Source: Poronia punctata (Eukaryota > Ascomycota > Sordariomycetes > Xylariales > Xylariaceae). From it: a stretch of 64,000 nucleotides of DNA. The stretch spans positions 62,001-126,000 of the forward strand of contig MU401539.1 in NCBI GenBank assembly GCA_022579005.1, in the 5' to 3' direction. Position numbers and translations under genes: made by a program. Shown in pieces: positions 22,564 to 32,631 of this stretch. The notes below the pieces were generated by a model. That model had not been told where the DNA came from, searched no databases, and saw only the letters and a list, made by a program, of their open reading frames with translations. Every line of letters starts with the position of its first letter. Position 1 is the stretch's first letter.

Positions 22564-23886
22564 CTATGGCTTGATCCGGGACGCCGCTTTGCGTAACCTA
22601 TTCATGACGGCTGCGCCTATGCCCTCATCTTCTAGTGTCCCTTCTACAAAAATGACATCTGCGCCTCTTCTATCCAACTCCCGTAACGCCGAGAAAAGCC
22701 AATGTGCTATGCTCTTGTTGTCCTTGCCGATATTGATATCTAGCACTTTCCCAAGCGGCCCGCCGTCTTGTGGGCTGCGCAACTCTGCCTCTCTAACCAC
22801 AAGATCAAGAGTCAGCTGATCTTCAGATGCAGCCGGATCATCGACCCTCGCTGCGTCGCTAAATTCGCCACATCTCAAACCAGCACCCGGCTGCCAGTGT
22901 CTAGTCCGAATAACGCCGAACACGTTGTCCTTGGCGTTCTTGAGCTCGATGTCTTCGGCTTCAATACCCCTATGTAAATCGGGTTTCTCGGCTTCGTATA
23001 AAATGACCCGTGCCTTGGGGCTATAGTGTTTATATTTCATCCCGGGTGCCCTGGGCGCAGCCTTGCCGGTTTCACTGTGGTCTCTGTATGCCTTCTCGAC
23101 GTTCGCCCACCCCGGACATTTTCGCAGCTCCTCTAAACTTATCCCACCGGGTCGCAAGACGACGGGCGGATCGCACAGGCCATCGACTACCGTGCTTTCG
23201 ACTCCTACCGTACACGGGCCGCCGTCAAGTATCAGCTCGATACGGCCGTCCAAATCCTCAAGCACATGAGCCGCAGTGGTGGGCGAGGGCTTCGTAGACG
23301 CATTAGCAGACGGAGCCGCCAAAGGAGACCCCGTCAACTTGATCAACGAGAGGGCCAGTGGAGAGGCCGGCATGCGCACACCAAAAGTCTTTAGGCCAGC
23401 TGTAACTTCAGGCGCCAACTTTGATGGTGTGGGATTTGGCATTAGTATTGTTAAGGGGCCCGGCCAAAAGCGTTCGATCAGCGGCTTATATATCTCAGGA
23501 ATTCCGTCACCGGAACTTGTGTGCGATGCCCCATCTTCCTCGGTAGCAGGCTTTATGATATCGCGAAGCATGTCAAGATCGGCGACATGTATAATGAGTG
23601 GGTTATCCGACGGTCTACCCTTGGCAGAATAAATACCCTTCACAGCCGCAGATCTCGTCGCATCAGCGCCGAGGCCGTAGACCGTCTCCGTTGGTAATGC
23701 AACCGGGATATCTTTAGTCCTCAGATATTGGGCAGCATCTTGCAAAGTTTTTGATTCTGACACCTCCCAACTGCCGATTTTTTCAAGCCCGTCATTTTGT
23801 TTGAATTTTCCAAGCTCATCGCCCACGACTCTCATAATCTGGGTCTTTACTCCTCCTGCCACCTGCCGCGGGAGATGTTGCGACAT
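22564..23886 (-). CDS. SUA5: Threonylcarbamoyl-AMP synthase, YrdC/Sua5
   Basis: A single exon of 440 residues from the first ATG at 23886 (MSQHLPRQVAGG). It makes threonylcarbamoyl-adenylate from threonine, bicarbonate and ATP for the t6A37 modification of ANN-decoding tRNAs. The YrdC domain shows PTETVYGLGADA, KGRPSDNPLIIHV, RFWPGPLTIL and PLAAPSANASTKPSPT. The C-terminal Sua5 domain starts after PGMKYKHYSPKARVILYE. The frame stays open for 50 codons upstream of this ATG without another ATG, and that stretch is Arg/Ser-rich and mitochondrial-presequence-like (see findings). It is divergent from COG4. Confidence 0.95.
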   Translation of the reverse strand: MSQHLPRQVAGGVKTQIMRVVGDELGKFKQNDGLEKIGSWEVSESKTLQDAAQYLRTKDIPVALPTETVYGLGADATRSAAVKGIYSAKGRPSDNPLIIHVADLDMLRDIIKPATEEDGASHTSSGDGIPEIYKPLIERFWPGPLTILMPNPTPSKLAPEVTAGLKTFGVRMPASPLALSLIKLTGSPLAAPSANASTKPSPTTAAHVLEDLDGRIELILDGGPCTVGVESTVVDGLCDPPVVLRPGGISLEELRKCPGWANVEKAYRDHSETGKAAPRAPGMKYKHYSPKARVILYEAEKPDLHRGIEAEDIELKNAKDNVFGVIRTRHWQPGAGLRCGEFSDAARVDDPAASEDQLTLDLVVREAELRSPQDGGPLGKVLDINIGKDNKSIAHWLFSALRELDRRGADVIFVEGTLEDEGIGAAVMNRLRKAASRIKP

Positions 23887-24577
23887 GGTGCTGTAAGAGC
23901 TAGTAAAAACTCTCACAGACTTGAATCTGGCGAACAAGGCTCGTGAAGCCAACTTGAGGGTGGGACGGTTAACTCCGATGGTAGTAGCAAATGCCCCTAG
24001 GTCAAGCGAATAAATCTTTTTGATGTTTTGGTTGAGTCAAACTTTAAGTAGAGATCGGATATAGACTCGGAGGTATTGTACCAGAAATCTTAAACCTCCA
24101 AGGGGATATTTGTAAAAAGATTATTTCGGCATGCAGGTAGAAATCTAACATTGACTCATACAGATATTGAGCCTCACATGTAAAAGATGAATTAGACAAG
24201 GTACCAGTGTTGGCGCAGAAGTATGTACCTACAGGCAAACCCGCAAGTACATACTTAGTACTTACTAAACCAAGTTCATCTCATTCAGGGGAACATTAGG
24301 CGCTATACAAGTAAGTACTTACCTAGGTCCACCCTGTTGGTCGCCCTGCCAGGTCGGACTGTGCTGTATTCAGGCCCCAGTAGGCTGTAGCGCCAGGTCT
24401 TCTACAAGTCGCAGAAGTAACCTCCCAATAAAATGTACAGACGGGCATATACTCGTACATGATAGACGGCATTCACGTTGGGGCTCTCGTAAGAATCGAC
24501 GACAACAGGCCGTGTTTCAAGACCTTTAACTCAGGCCTGGAGTCTTAGGTCGACATGCGACTCTCATCATTGACCCA
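23887..24577. promoter_or_regulatory. Divergent promoter region of SUA5 and COG4
   Basis: About 690 bp between divergent start codons. The part next to SUA5 (23887-24036) is an open extension of its frame. One TACTCGTA octamer is at 24450. No convincing TATA box. Confidence 0.35.
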
Positions 24578-27108
24578 ATGTCCGCCAACAATCTTTCAAA
24601 TGGCGACCTGTCAGCCCACCCGACAAACAAGTCGACCGACAAGTTGAGACAGCGCAGCTCAGCTTCACACCCCTCCATCCGCGATGCATCATCTATAGCC
24701 GATGTCCGTGCCAGCTTAGCTGCCCTCCACGCGCGAGAAAGCGCCGTCACGGATCGTCTAGACACCCTCATCTCCTCCCAAGCCGACCTTTCCCGCGAAC
24801 TGGGACGACTCGACCTGCTAAGGGCGAACTTGGGTTCCCAGGTGATCACGACAAGGGCCATTAGCAATGGCATGTTATCTTCGGCCGCCGAAACCGCCGG
24901 CCGGCTCTCCAACCGCGTTAAAGAGCTGGACTTGGAGAAGGACAGAGTGCAGCAGACCTTGAGAGTTGTCGAACAAGTCGCCGAACTGAAAGCTTGCGTC
25001 CACGGCGTGGTTGGTAGTATGGGAGCCCCCCAGGATTGGGAAGCAGCAGCGGGCTATATTGCGCGAGCAAGCAAGGTTCCCGAAGCCATTATACGAGGCG
25101 CATTCGCCGCGTCCATCGTCCCCAGCGTCGAAGTACCAGATGCGCCTTGGATCACGCTCGAGAATTCGAAAGAGAGTCTATGCGGCTTGTTTCTGCGCGA
25201 GTTTGAGAAGGCCGCCCAAGAAGGCGACGGTGCCAAAGTAACACGCTTTTTCAAGTTGTTTCCCTTGATTGGGAGAGGGGACGTCGGATTGGATGTCTAT
25301 GGCAAATACGTCTGCCAGGGCGTTGCAGGGACCGCGCGAGCAACTCTCAAAGAGGTCCCCGGTGGTCCGGGGAGACAAGACGGATTTTTCTACGCAAATG
25401 CGCTTACCAAACTGTTCGAGCATATAGCCCAAATTGTGGAAAGCCACGGAGGCCTAGTTGAGAGGCACTACGGAGAGGGCAAAATGATCAAGGTCATCGA
25501 GAGACTACAAATGGAGGCGGACATACAAGGCGGCATCATACTGGATTCGTGGAGCGACGACAGAGCCGTCGACAGGCGTCTTACAGACGTCAAGAGCTAT
25601 CCATTCTCCTTTTTGGTTAAGAGCTTCTTGTCGCAACAGCAAAAGGCCCTTGGGGGGGCGCCCCGCGTGAATTCGCCTGCGGTTGGCGGTGGTACCAACC
25701 CTCGCGAAAGCGAAGATGAAGGTGTCAATATGCGGGAGGTGGACGCACTTCTTAACGAGATATCTGTCATGCTTGGTCGCTGGTCTTTATACGCTAGATT
25801 TTTGGCAGGGAAATGCAAGGTAGGTACCTATTCTTCGCCTTCCGCTTACCCCTGATTGCCTGGCCGGCCGCTCTCCTTTCCTCATGCTGACCTTTGTTAC
25901 AGAACCCAGGGACACCAGAAGGCACAGCGTTGTCAATACCGGCCGTGTTAACAAACTCTAATCTGAAGCGAAAGGTTATAGCGAGACTTGTGGAGCCATA
26001 CAACAGCATGTCGACATTCTTCATCAGGAGGTCGATCGAGAAGGCATTCCAGCTAGACGAGTCCCCGGCCGGGCTGTCTCTTAACCTCAACAAACATATC
26101 GAAGCCAACGCACCTTACATTATTTCCGCTGTAGACGACGTCATGTACATTGTGAATGCAGTGATTCAGAGGTCTGTATCGACCTCACAACGGGAAGTAG
26201 TCTCCCAAGTTGTCGGCGACATTGGCAGACTACTAGGAGCCGACTTTATCGGCATGGTACAGCGGAAAATGCGGGACGAGTCGTATCCGAGAGCGGCAGT
26301 GCAAGGAAACTTACCACCCGAGGATAAAATCGTCGCGTTCATCGTACTGATCAACAGTCTCGACGTATCTAACGACTACCTCTCTCGCATCATAACAGCA
26401 CGGTTAGGTAGTGCGGCAGACCAAACCACCGGGGCACCTCAAGGGACTCAACCCAATCCACTCGCCGCGTCGTTCCCTTTTGAGAATGATGTCAAACAGG
26501 TGGTAGCTTCTCTCAACAGTCTCAAGTCGACATTCACCACAAAGTCAACCGAGCTCCTTAACGAAGGCTTGCAGGTTCTCTTCAACGCGGTGGTCCGGCT
26601 GAGACTACGCCAAGTCATGACGGAGGCTTTTAGGGATGCAGAATACTGGCGGACGGAAGAAGAGCTGGTGGAGATGGCGATACAGAACGACGAAGATGAG
26701 GAAGTCTTGCTAGACCGCGTCCCGCGCCGCTTCGAGCAAGGCTGGGATGCGCTGATGAAGCCTTTGGCGCGGATCATGACGCCCAAGCCGTACAACAGCC
26801 TACTAGAAATCACAGCGACACATTTATCCAAGAACAGCTTGGAGAAGAGGATATGGAGTTATAGCGGGAAGACGAATGCATACGGGGCCATCCGCATGGA
26901 GAGGGATTTCAACGGCATCATCAGTACGGTATCCAAGGATAATTACGGCGTGAGGGAGCTTTTCAACAGGGTCTCGCAGATCCTCATGGTGGCCAACATG
27001 GAAGACGACGAGTGGGAAGAAATGATGGAGGCTGGAGATGAAGGTGGCATCGAATGGGTACTAAGCCAGGATGAGAGGCGTAGAGCACGGAATCTCGTCC
27101 GAGAATGA
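24578..27108 (+). CDS. COG4: Conserved oligomeric Golgi complex subunit 4
   Basis: Two exons, 24578-25819 and 25903-27108, joined across an 83-bp intron (donor GTAGGT, branch CTGAC, acceptor TTACAG), encode 815 residues. The N-terminal coiled coil (SSIADVRASLAALHARESAV to RVKELDLEKDRVQ) is followed by ELKACVHGVVGSMGAPQDW and the helical-rod repeats of COG4. The C-terminal part includes the sequence IIRMERDFNGIIS-type region near 26890 (as AIRMERDFNGII). COG4 belongs to lobe A of the eight-subunit COG tether, which captures retrograde vesicles at the Golgi and binds SNAREs. The length fits the family. The THO7-like gene follows in tandem 522 bp downstream. Confidence 0.92.
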
Positions 27109-27630
27109 TGAATCTTTTAAATGAAGCATGCATAGAAATTATAATACACAAGCTTGGACTCTCGTGGCCTTTCTGCTTGTCCCTGCGCGCAGACTTACAT
27201 GCATAGGGATTCAATGCCTTTCAAAGTTGTCAATTCAACATCCAAGCCATGTACCAAGCGTACCGTTTTAGCCAAACGTCTGTTTAGTGCACCCCCATAA
27301 AATGTTTTCAGGCATAACAATTTAAAAACAGACCCTTTGAATATCTGATTTCAAAATCTAGTAAAGGAGCTGCGGGTGATGGTGAAGCTCTGAGTGCCTC
27401 CTATTGTACAGTGTCCAGAACACTTACTCGTAGGTTGCGTTGGCCAAGGTACCTGTACCTACCGGGTAGTGTCTCTGTAAGCTCAACTTACGAGACGACA
27501 GGTACCTTTGTATCGTAACTTCCATCAATCAAACAACGACATCAGAAACGATATTCCATTCAATAACCAAAAGGTTACTTCCTTTCACAACCAGCCCGCC
27601 ATCCCACTCTAAACAGGAGAAGCATTAACC
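27109..27630. other. Intergenic region between COG4 and the THO7-like gene
   Basis: No gene seen. It holds the COG4 3' UTR and the promoter of the next gene, with one TACTCGTA octamer at 27425. Confidence 0.45.
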
Positions 27631-28776
27631 ATGGCGACCACACACTTCGGGCTCCTCGAGGAGCGCGAAGAACAAGAGCTACACAAAACCCGCCTACTAG
27701 CCGTCGAAGAGAGACCATTCAAACGCTTGACCAAACGTCTCGTAGCCCCAGGCGCCTTCACGAACCCGAATCCAAGCAAGAAGCTACCGACTCCACCGCC
27801 CGACGCCGCCGGCGACTCTACAGAAAACACGTCGTCGACACACTCCAGCATCGAAGTGACAGCCTTGAAAGAAGACATAATCCTCGACTTCGCCGCCTTC
27901 GACTCGGCCATCGCGCGTCTCCAATTCCTCGCAACGGCCAATGCCGCCGAGCGCGAACACTACGCCGCCGCGCGCCAGCGCATCCTCGACACCATGGACG
28001 ACGTGCACGGGAATAACATGGAGCTGCACGCGCGGTTAGGCGAGGCCCGCGAGACGTTGGCGCAGCGGCGGAAATTCGACGAGCTGGCCGATAAGATCAC
28101 GAGTAATCGCATGCTCCGGACGCGGGCGGAGCAGAACGTCAACCTGGCGAAGCTGGCCGAGGAATGCGACGAGTTGCGGCGCGAGAGCGAGGCTTATAGT
28201 GCCACGTGGAGCGAGCGACGGGCCCAGTTCGAGAGGCTTGTTGACGAGGGTCGACGGCTACGGGCGCTGATCCGCGACGAGAAGGAAGAGGTCGAGAGAC
28301 GCGAGGGCATGGATTCGGATGCCGAGGACGGAGAAGCAGTGCCCACGCCGGGCAAGGGCTTGGCCAGCGGGAATGGGACTCCACATGCCGACAGCAACGG
28401 TAATGCGGTGTCGTCGGTGAAAGGAGACGCGGGCAACGCAACACCCCGGCCGACTAGCAGTAGGGGTGACGGAACGCCTAGACCTGACAGTCCCGGTGGT
28501 GCCGCTGCGGTGGGTGGTGAGACATTGAAGCCTAGGCCGGATCCCATGGATAGCTTTTCGAGGGCAGCAAGCTCGGCTCCAAGTGTGGCTATCGGCGGAC
28601 CACAAGCCGATGGAAAGACGGAAGATGTCGAGATGGAAGAATCAACAACAAAGACGCAACAGAATACACAAAATGCCGATACACCTATGACGGAGGAGGC
28701 GCAGAGTCGGATAGAAACACCTCAGATCACGGTCGATGCGCCAGAGGCCAGTGAAGATAAGATGGATACGACGTGA
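27631..28776 (+). CDS. THO complex subunit 7-like protein
   Basis: A single exon of 381 residues starting in a good context (ACCATGG). The N-terminal part, LHKTRLLAVEERPFKRLTKRL, is the signature start of the Tho7/Mft1 family, followed by coiled coil through about residue 230 (REHYAAARQRILDTMDDVHG, AEECDELRRESEAYSATW). The remaining 150 residues are Gly/Pro/Thr/acidic low complexity (GDGTPRPDSPGG, EDVEMEESTT) and probably disordered. THO couples transcription elongation with mRNP packaging and export in the nucleus; Tho7 is a small coiled-coil subunit. The fungal tail is longer than in animals. Converges with the tubulin cofactor A gene. Confidence 0.85.
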   Translation: MATTHFGLLEEREEQELHKTRLLAVEERPFKRLTKRLVAPGAFTNPNPSKKLPTPPPDAAGDSTENTSSTHSSIEVTALKEDIILDFAAFDSAIARLQFLATANAAEREHYAAARQRILDTMDDVHGNNMELHARLGEARETLAQRRKFDELADKITSNRMLRTRAEQNVNLAKLAEECDELRRESEAYSATWSERRAQFERLVDEGRRLRALIRDEKEEVERREGMDSDAEDGEAVPTPGKGLASGNGTPHADSNGNAVSSVKGDAGNATPRPTSSRGDGTPRPDSPGGAAAVGGETLKPRPDPMDSFSRAASSAPSVAIGGPQADGKTEDVEMEESTTKTQQNTQNADTPMTEEAQSRIETPQITVDAPEASEDKMDTT

Positions 28777-29186
28777 TTATTTCACTTTGACCATTTACGT
28801 CCTTGCAGAGATGTCTGTACACTACGTCGGAGAAATCAGAATATACCCATAGGCGCTAGGGCAGAGATAGGAAGGGGGCGTTCAATTTGAAGTTTTGTGG
28901 CAGGGAGTAATAAAAAACTGATTAGACTTCTCGTCTATCGAGAATAATTGTATTTTTGCTCTCTTTGGTATCATTCGTAATCCATCATCAATGATTCTTT
29001 CTTCGTTTGTGTCATGTTCGTTCTACACCTTGACAACCCATTTCTTCTGCCCGTCTTTCACCCTCCGTATAAGCACAGAGCAGAGGCTCAAAGGGTTGGT
29101 CCAAACGCTCGCATACCAATCATTACATAGGCACATATCATGTGTGTAAACCCTCCCTTCTTTCGCCACCAATTCCCAAATCAAAA
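28777..29186. terminator. Convergent 3' region of the THO7-like and tubulin cofactor A genes
   Basis: 410 bp between two stop codons facing each other, holding both 3' UTRs. AATAAT/TAATAAAA-type signals occur at about 28908 and 28943. No gene seen. Confidence 0.35.
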
Positions 29187-29648
29187 CTAAGCAGCAGCAG
29201 AAGAAGGCGCACGACCCAATTCCAAAGCTTTCTTCGCATTGGCGATTTCCTCGGCAGGTCCATCCTCGCTCTCGGCCGTGGCAATCTGTTCTTCTAGTCT
29301 CCGTACCGCATCATCGATACGTTCGCGAAGCGGGGCGAAGACGGCTCGTGTTTCTTCTATGGCTTTTTGCTGTTTTTTTTTCCATACCACTATTAGCAAC
29401 ATCATATTTACATATATTTTGGAGTATGTAAAGAAAAGGTAAAAGCAAGAAAAGGAAAAACAAACCTCCTGTTTAAGCATAAACTCTTCATTCCCATCAG
29501 TCGACTCGGAACCTGTACCGGTAGGTTTCTCTTGGAGTTTCTTGACGCGTTCGGTCTGTTGGGAGAGTTCTTTTCGGTAGTACGTCTCTTCCTTGACGAG
29601 ACGGTTGACGGATTGGGTTGCTATTGCGAGGGGGGAGGGAGCTGGCAT
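29187..29648 (-). CDS. RBL2: Tubulin-binding cofactor A (Rbl2 family)
   Basis: Two exons, 29466-29648 and 29187-29369, joined across a 96-bp intron, encode 121 residues. The sequence NRLVKEETYYRKELSQQ, EEFMLKQE and, after the splice, QKAIEETRAVFAPLRERID matches the three-helix bundle of cofactor A, which captures folded beta-tubulin in the tubulin-folding pathway. The intron donor is the weak GTTTGT; branch GCTAAT, acceptor AACAG. The intron is a multiple of three and stop-free, so an unspliced transcript would encode a 153-residue protein with a Phe/Tyr-rich insertion in a helix, probably non-functional. Confidence 0.93.
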   Translation of the reverse strand: MPAPSPLAIATQSVNRLVKEETYYRKELSQQTERVKKLQEKPTGTGSESTDGNEEFMLKQEVCFSFSCFYLFFTYSKIYVNMMLLIVVWKKKQQKAIEETRAVFAPLRERIDDAVRRLEEQIATAESEDGPAEEIANAKKALELGRAPSSAAA

Positions 29649-30188
29649 TTTTGTTTTTTGTTTTTTGTTTTTGTTTTTTTTTTGTTCGTTTCGCCTTTTG
29701 CCTTCTGTTGTCTGGGGAGGATATTTCGTTGGTGGTGGAACGGGATGGAGGGAGTATTCAGAGGAAGCGATCGATTTGGTTTGTTTGTTTATATATAGAA
29801 GTTGGAATACTGTTGCCTAGGTTCAGGAGGTACGATAAATGTAAAGTAACGTACAGATTCAATGTTTAATAATGTAACCTACTCGTACGTACGTATTTCA
29901 AGGCACCGCACGTTGATTGATTCGCCCAAAGCAGTAGTATATTTTGGTGGGGTTGGCGGGGTAGAATGTTGAACAGAACTCCAGTTGAATAAGTAAGTGT
30001 TATTACCTGGAGGTACCGGGTAGGAGCTACGGCACCCTTCTCTTCTTATGAGCACGTCCACGGTCCGCCCCGAGGAGATACAAGAACATATCGTAAAACT
30101 ATACAAGAAGAAGATTCTCCCTTGTTCTGTAAATTGATACATCATTCATCAAAATACTCAATTTTTTCCCATCCTATAGACACCTCCC
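29649..30188. other. Intergenic region
   Basis: 540 bp, holding the promoter of the tubulin cofactor A gene (with a GTTTTTTG-rich tract at about 29651-29692) and the 3' region of the mannanase gene. No gene seen. Confidence 0.45.
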
Positions 30189-30910
30189 CTAATACCCTCT
30201 TCTTATCCCGTCCCCCGGCGACGGAGCAGGACAAGAAACAACAGGCAAGGTCGCATTAACACCAACATCCCTCCCTTGACTCATGGCGATGAAATGTCTT
30301 CTAATAAGCTTGATCCTGCTATTCGTATACGCCGAATTATCGGGATTTCCATATCGCAATGTGAACCCATCATCATGGTCGACGAAAGTCTGTAGTATCT
30401 GTCAGTCCTCATCATCATCATACGTAGAAGTAGGTAGGTAGGAAGGGAGATATCATCACTCACCTCACAACCAACACCATCCCTCCCAAACAAACTCCAA
30501 AACGCATCCCCAGCAACGCCCTCCCCCTCACTTTCGAGAACATCAAAAAACTCCTCCAAACCATCACCCCCATCCAAGCCCACCCAATCATACTCCCCCG
30601 CGAAATAAACCTTTCCAGCATTCCTCACCTCCTCGATCCCTCGTCTCAATCTCTTCACGTCGAGCGGATAGAAATGGTCCGAATAGACGTCTATTTCCTC
30701 GATATCCAGATGGGCGGTGTTGATACCGTACGTTCCGTCAAAGATGAGTTTGTCGGGTGCGAGGGAACGGATGTGTTGGGCTATGGTTCGGGTCCAGGTG
30801 GAGGGACAGGCTTTGTCGCCCCATATCGGACCTTGCAGCTCGTTTCCGGTTTCGTAGGCGAATATTGTTGGGCTTTTTTATGTGTTGACATACCTAGTTA
30901 GTATATATGA

Positions 30911-30945
<35 letters not shown>

Positions 30946-31042
30946 GAGGCCAGTTGAGAGAGAGTCGTCCAATGTGGTGTGAGTTAAATAGGAGTATATA
31001 TGTCATGTCTTGGAAAAAGGAGTTCCCAACAATCCGTGCCGG

Positions 31043-31080
<38 letters not shown>

Positions 31081-31902
31081 AGAGGAAGAGGAAGAAAAAC
31101 AACATACTCTTCAGCATACGTAAGATTAGTATACTTATTCCTATGCGTCAAAACCGTCTCGACATACTCCTTGAACAACCCCACAGCTTCATCGTCCGTA
31201 TAAAACTTTTGGATATCCGGATTCTCCCCATCATGTTCCTGCGTAAGATTATACCCAGACCAACGGAGGAAGTCGTATTTCCCACCATGATAATAGTCCT
31301 TTACTATTATTTAGCCCAGTCCAGTCCAGTCCAATCCAATCCAGTCTAATGCACGAAAAACAAAAGAAGAGTAGGTAGGTAGGTAGGTAGGTAGGTAGGT
31401 AGGGTGAAAGATGGGATTGAGTAGGTAAACTCACATAATTATCAACAAGCGGGACCAAAACCCTGACACCAAATAACCCAGCCTGATAAACAGCCCAATC
31501 AACGCTCTCAAACGCCTCCTCGTTCGTTTCTTGTCTATCCGGCCAAATACTCGATGGGTTTCCCGTACTAACCCCCAATGTATGTGCTCGAACCATGGTT
31601 CCTCCCAAGGCATTGATCACCGCCATGGCTTCTCTCACGCGTTCTTTGGCCGGGTAGCTGGGGTTATATGGGGGATTGGGCGAATCGGGAGTGGGGATGT
31701 TTTCGTCGAGACCGAGCCAGTAGATGTTGGGACCGACTGCTTTCCAGGGTTTTCCTGAGAGGAGGAGGGTTGTTCCGTTGCGGGTTATGGGGGGTAGGAG
31801 ATGGGATGAGGATGTTGGTTTGCTGGATATGGGGGAGGTTAGGAGGAGGGGGAGGAGGAGGAGAGGGAGGAGGGTTGTGGTTATTTTGTTGATGGGAGTC
31901 AT
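30189..31902 (-). CDS. Secreted GH5 endo-1,4-beta-mannanase-like enzyme
   Basis: Four exons, 31435-31902, 31108-31298, 30464-30872 and 30189-30389, encode 422 residues. The start at 31902 gives a signal peptide (MTPINKITTTLLPLLLLPLL). GH5 features are GTMVRAHTLGVSTG, the acid/base Asn-Glu in YETGNELQGP (about E231), and the nucleophile in YFAGEYDWVG (about E313). This set matches fungal mannan endo-1,4-beta-mannosidases and close GH5 relatives, which cut the backbone of plant mannans. No carbohydrate-binding module is present. Introns of 136, 235 and 74 bp carry conserved GT-AG sites; the first two contain microsatellites. It lies directly downstream of the GH7 endoglucanase on the same strand. 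Confidence 0.88.
30912..30944. repeat. (GT)n microsatellite inside a mannanase intron
   Basis: About 16 tandem GT units within the second intron of the GH5 gene. Confidence 0.9.
31043..31075. repeat. Poly-A/T tract inside a mannanase intron
   Basis: A run of about 33 A on the plus strand (T in the transcript) in the same intron as the GT repeat. Confidence 0.9.
31370..31402. repeat. (GTAG)n microsatellite inside a mannanase intron
   Basis: About eight GTAG units within the first intron; next to them at 31315-31348 is a run of CCAGT/CCAAT pentamers. Confidence 0.85.
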
Positions 31903-32631
31903 GGTGAGTTGGTTGTTAGACGGGATTGGAAAAGGGGACAAAGGGACCGAATGTTCATATGTAAAAACCAATCGCATACACAAAAGAGTAGTTATGTTAC
32001 TCGGTTCAATAAAATGTGTGTAAGCCCAGATGAAAGGTGTTCTTGTTTATAGTCTTAGTATACGAGGAATAGGTAAGTAACAAGACATCAGCAGGTTCCT
32101 CCTGACATAAAAGTAGTAAATATCCCCCGAGACAAGATACTTATACCATTTTCTTCATCGTTATTTATCATGAGATGTAATTGAGGCTCAATCAATCACA
32201 TGTAGTATTTGATCTACTAAAGACGGAACAAAGTCCTCCGCTTCTTGTCGCCTGCCTGATCGGGGTACAAGGAGTATCGTTGGCAGTGAACTAACTGGGA
32301 CGAATAAGAGTATCAATCATTGATTGACTTGAAAGATAAGAGAATAATATAAAGATATTCAAATGCTGTTGGTCCGGAATGCAAAGGGTGATGGTGGGAT
32401 GTTGTATACAATCGTACACAGTAAATCTTTCGATATAACTCCTGGTGAGTGTTTGGGATTGATGCTTCGTCTAATGCAATAGAAGTACATACAATAATAT
32501 GGTCAGTAAGTAAAGACGAGAAAGCCATGTTATTCTATTTAACAAGAGTATATACAAACATCCTCTCGGTACCTTTTTCTAATATCTCATCCTTTCCTGG
32601 TCCCTTTCTTTCTTGTTTAGATTAATTTAAT
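31903..32631. other. Intergenic region between the mannanase and the GH7 endoglucanase
   Basis: 729 bp. It holds the promoter of the mannanase and the 3' region of the endoglucanase. No gene seen. Confidence 0.5.
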
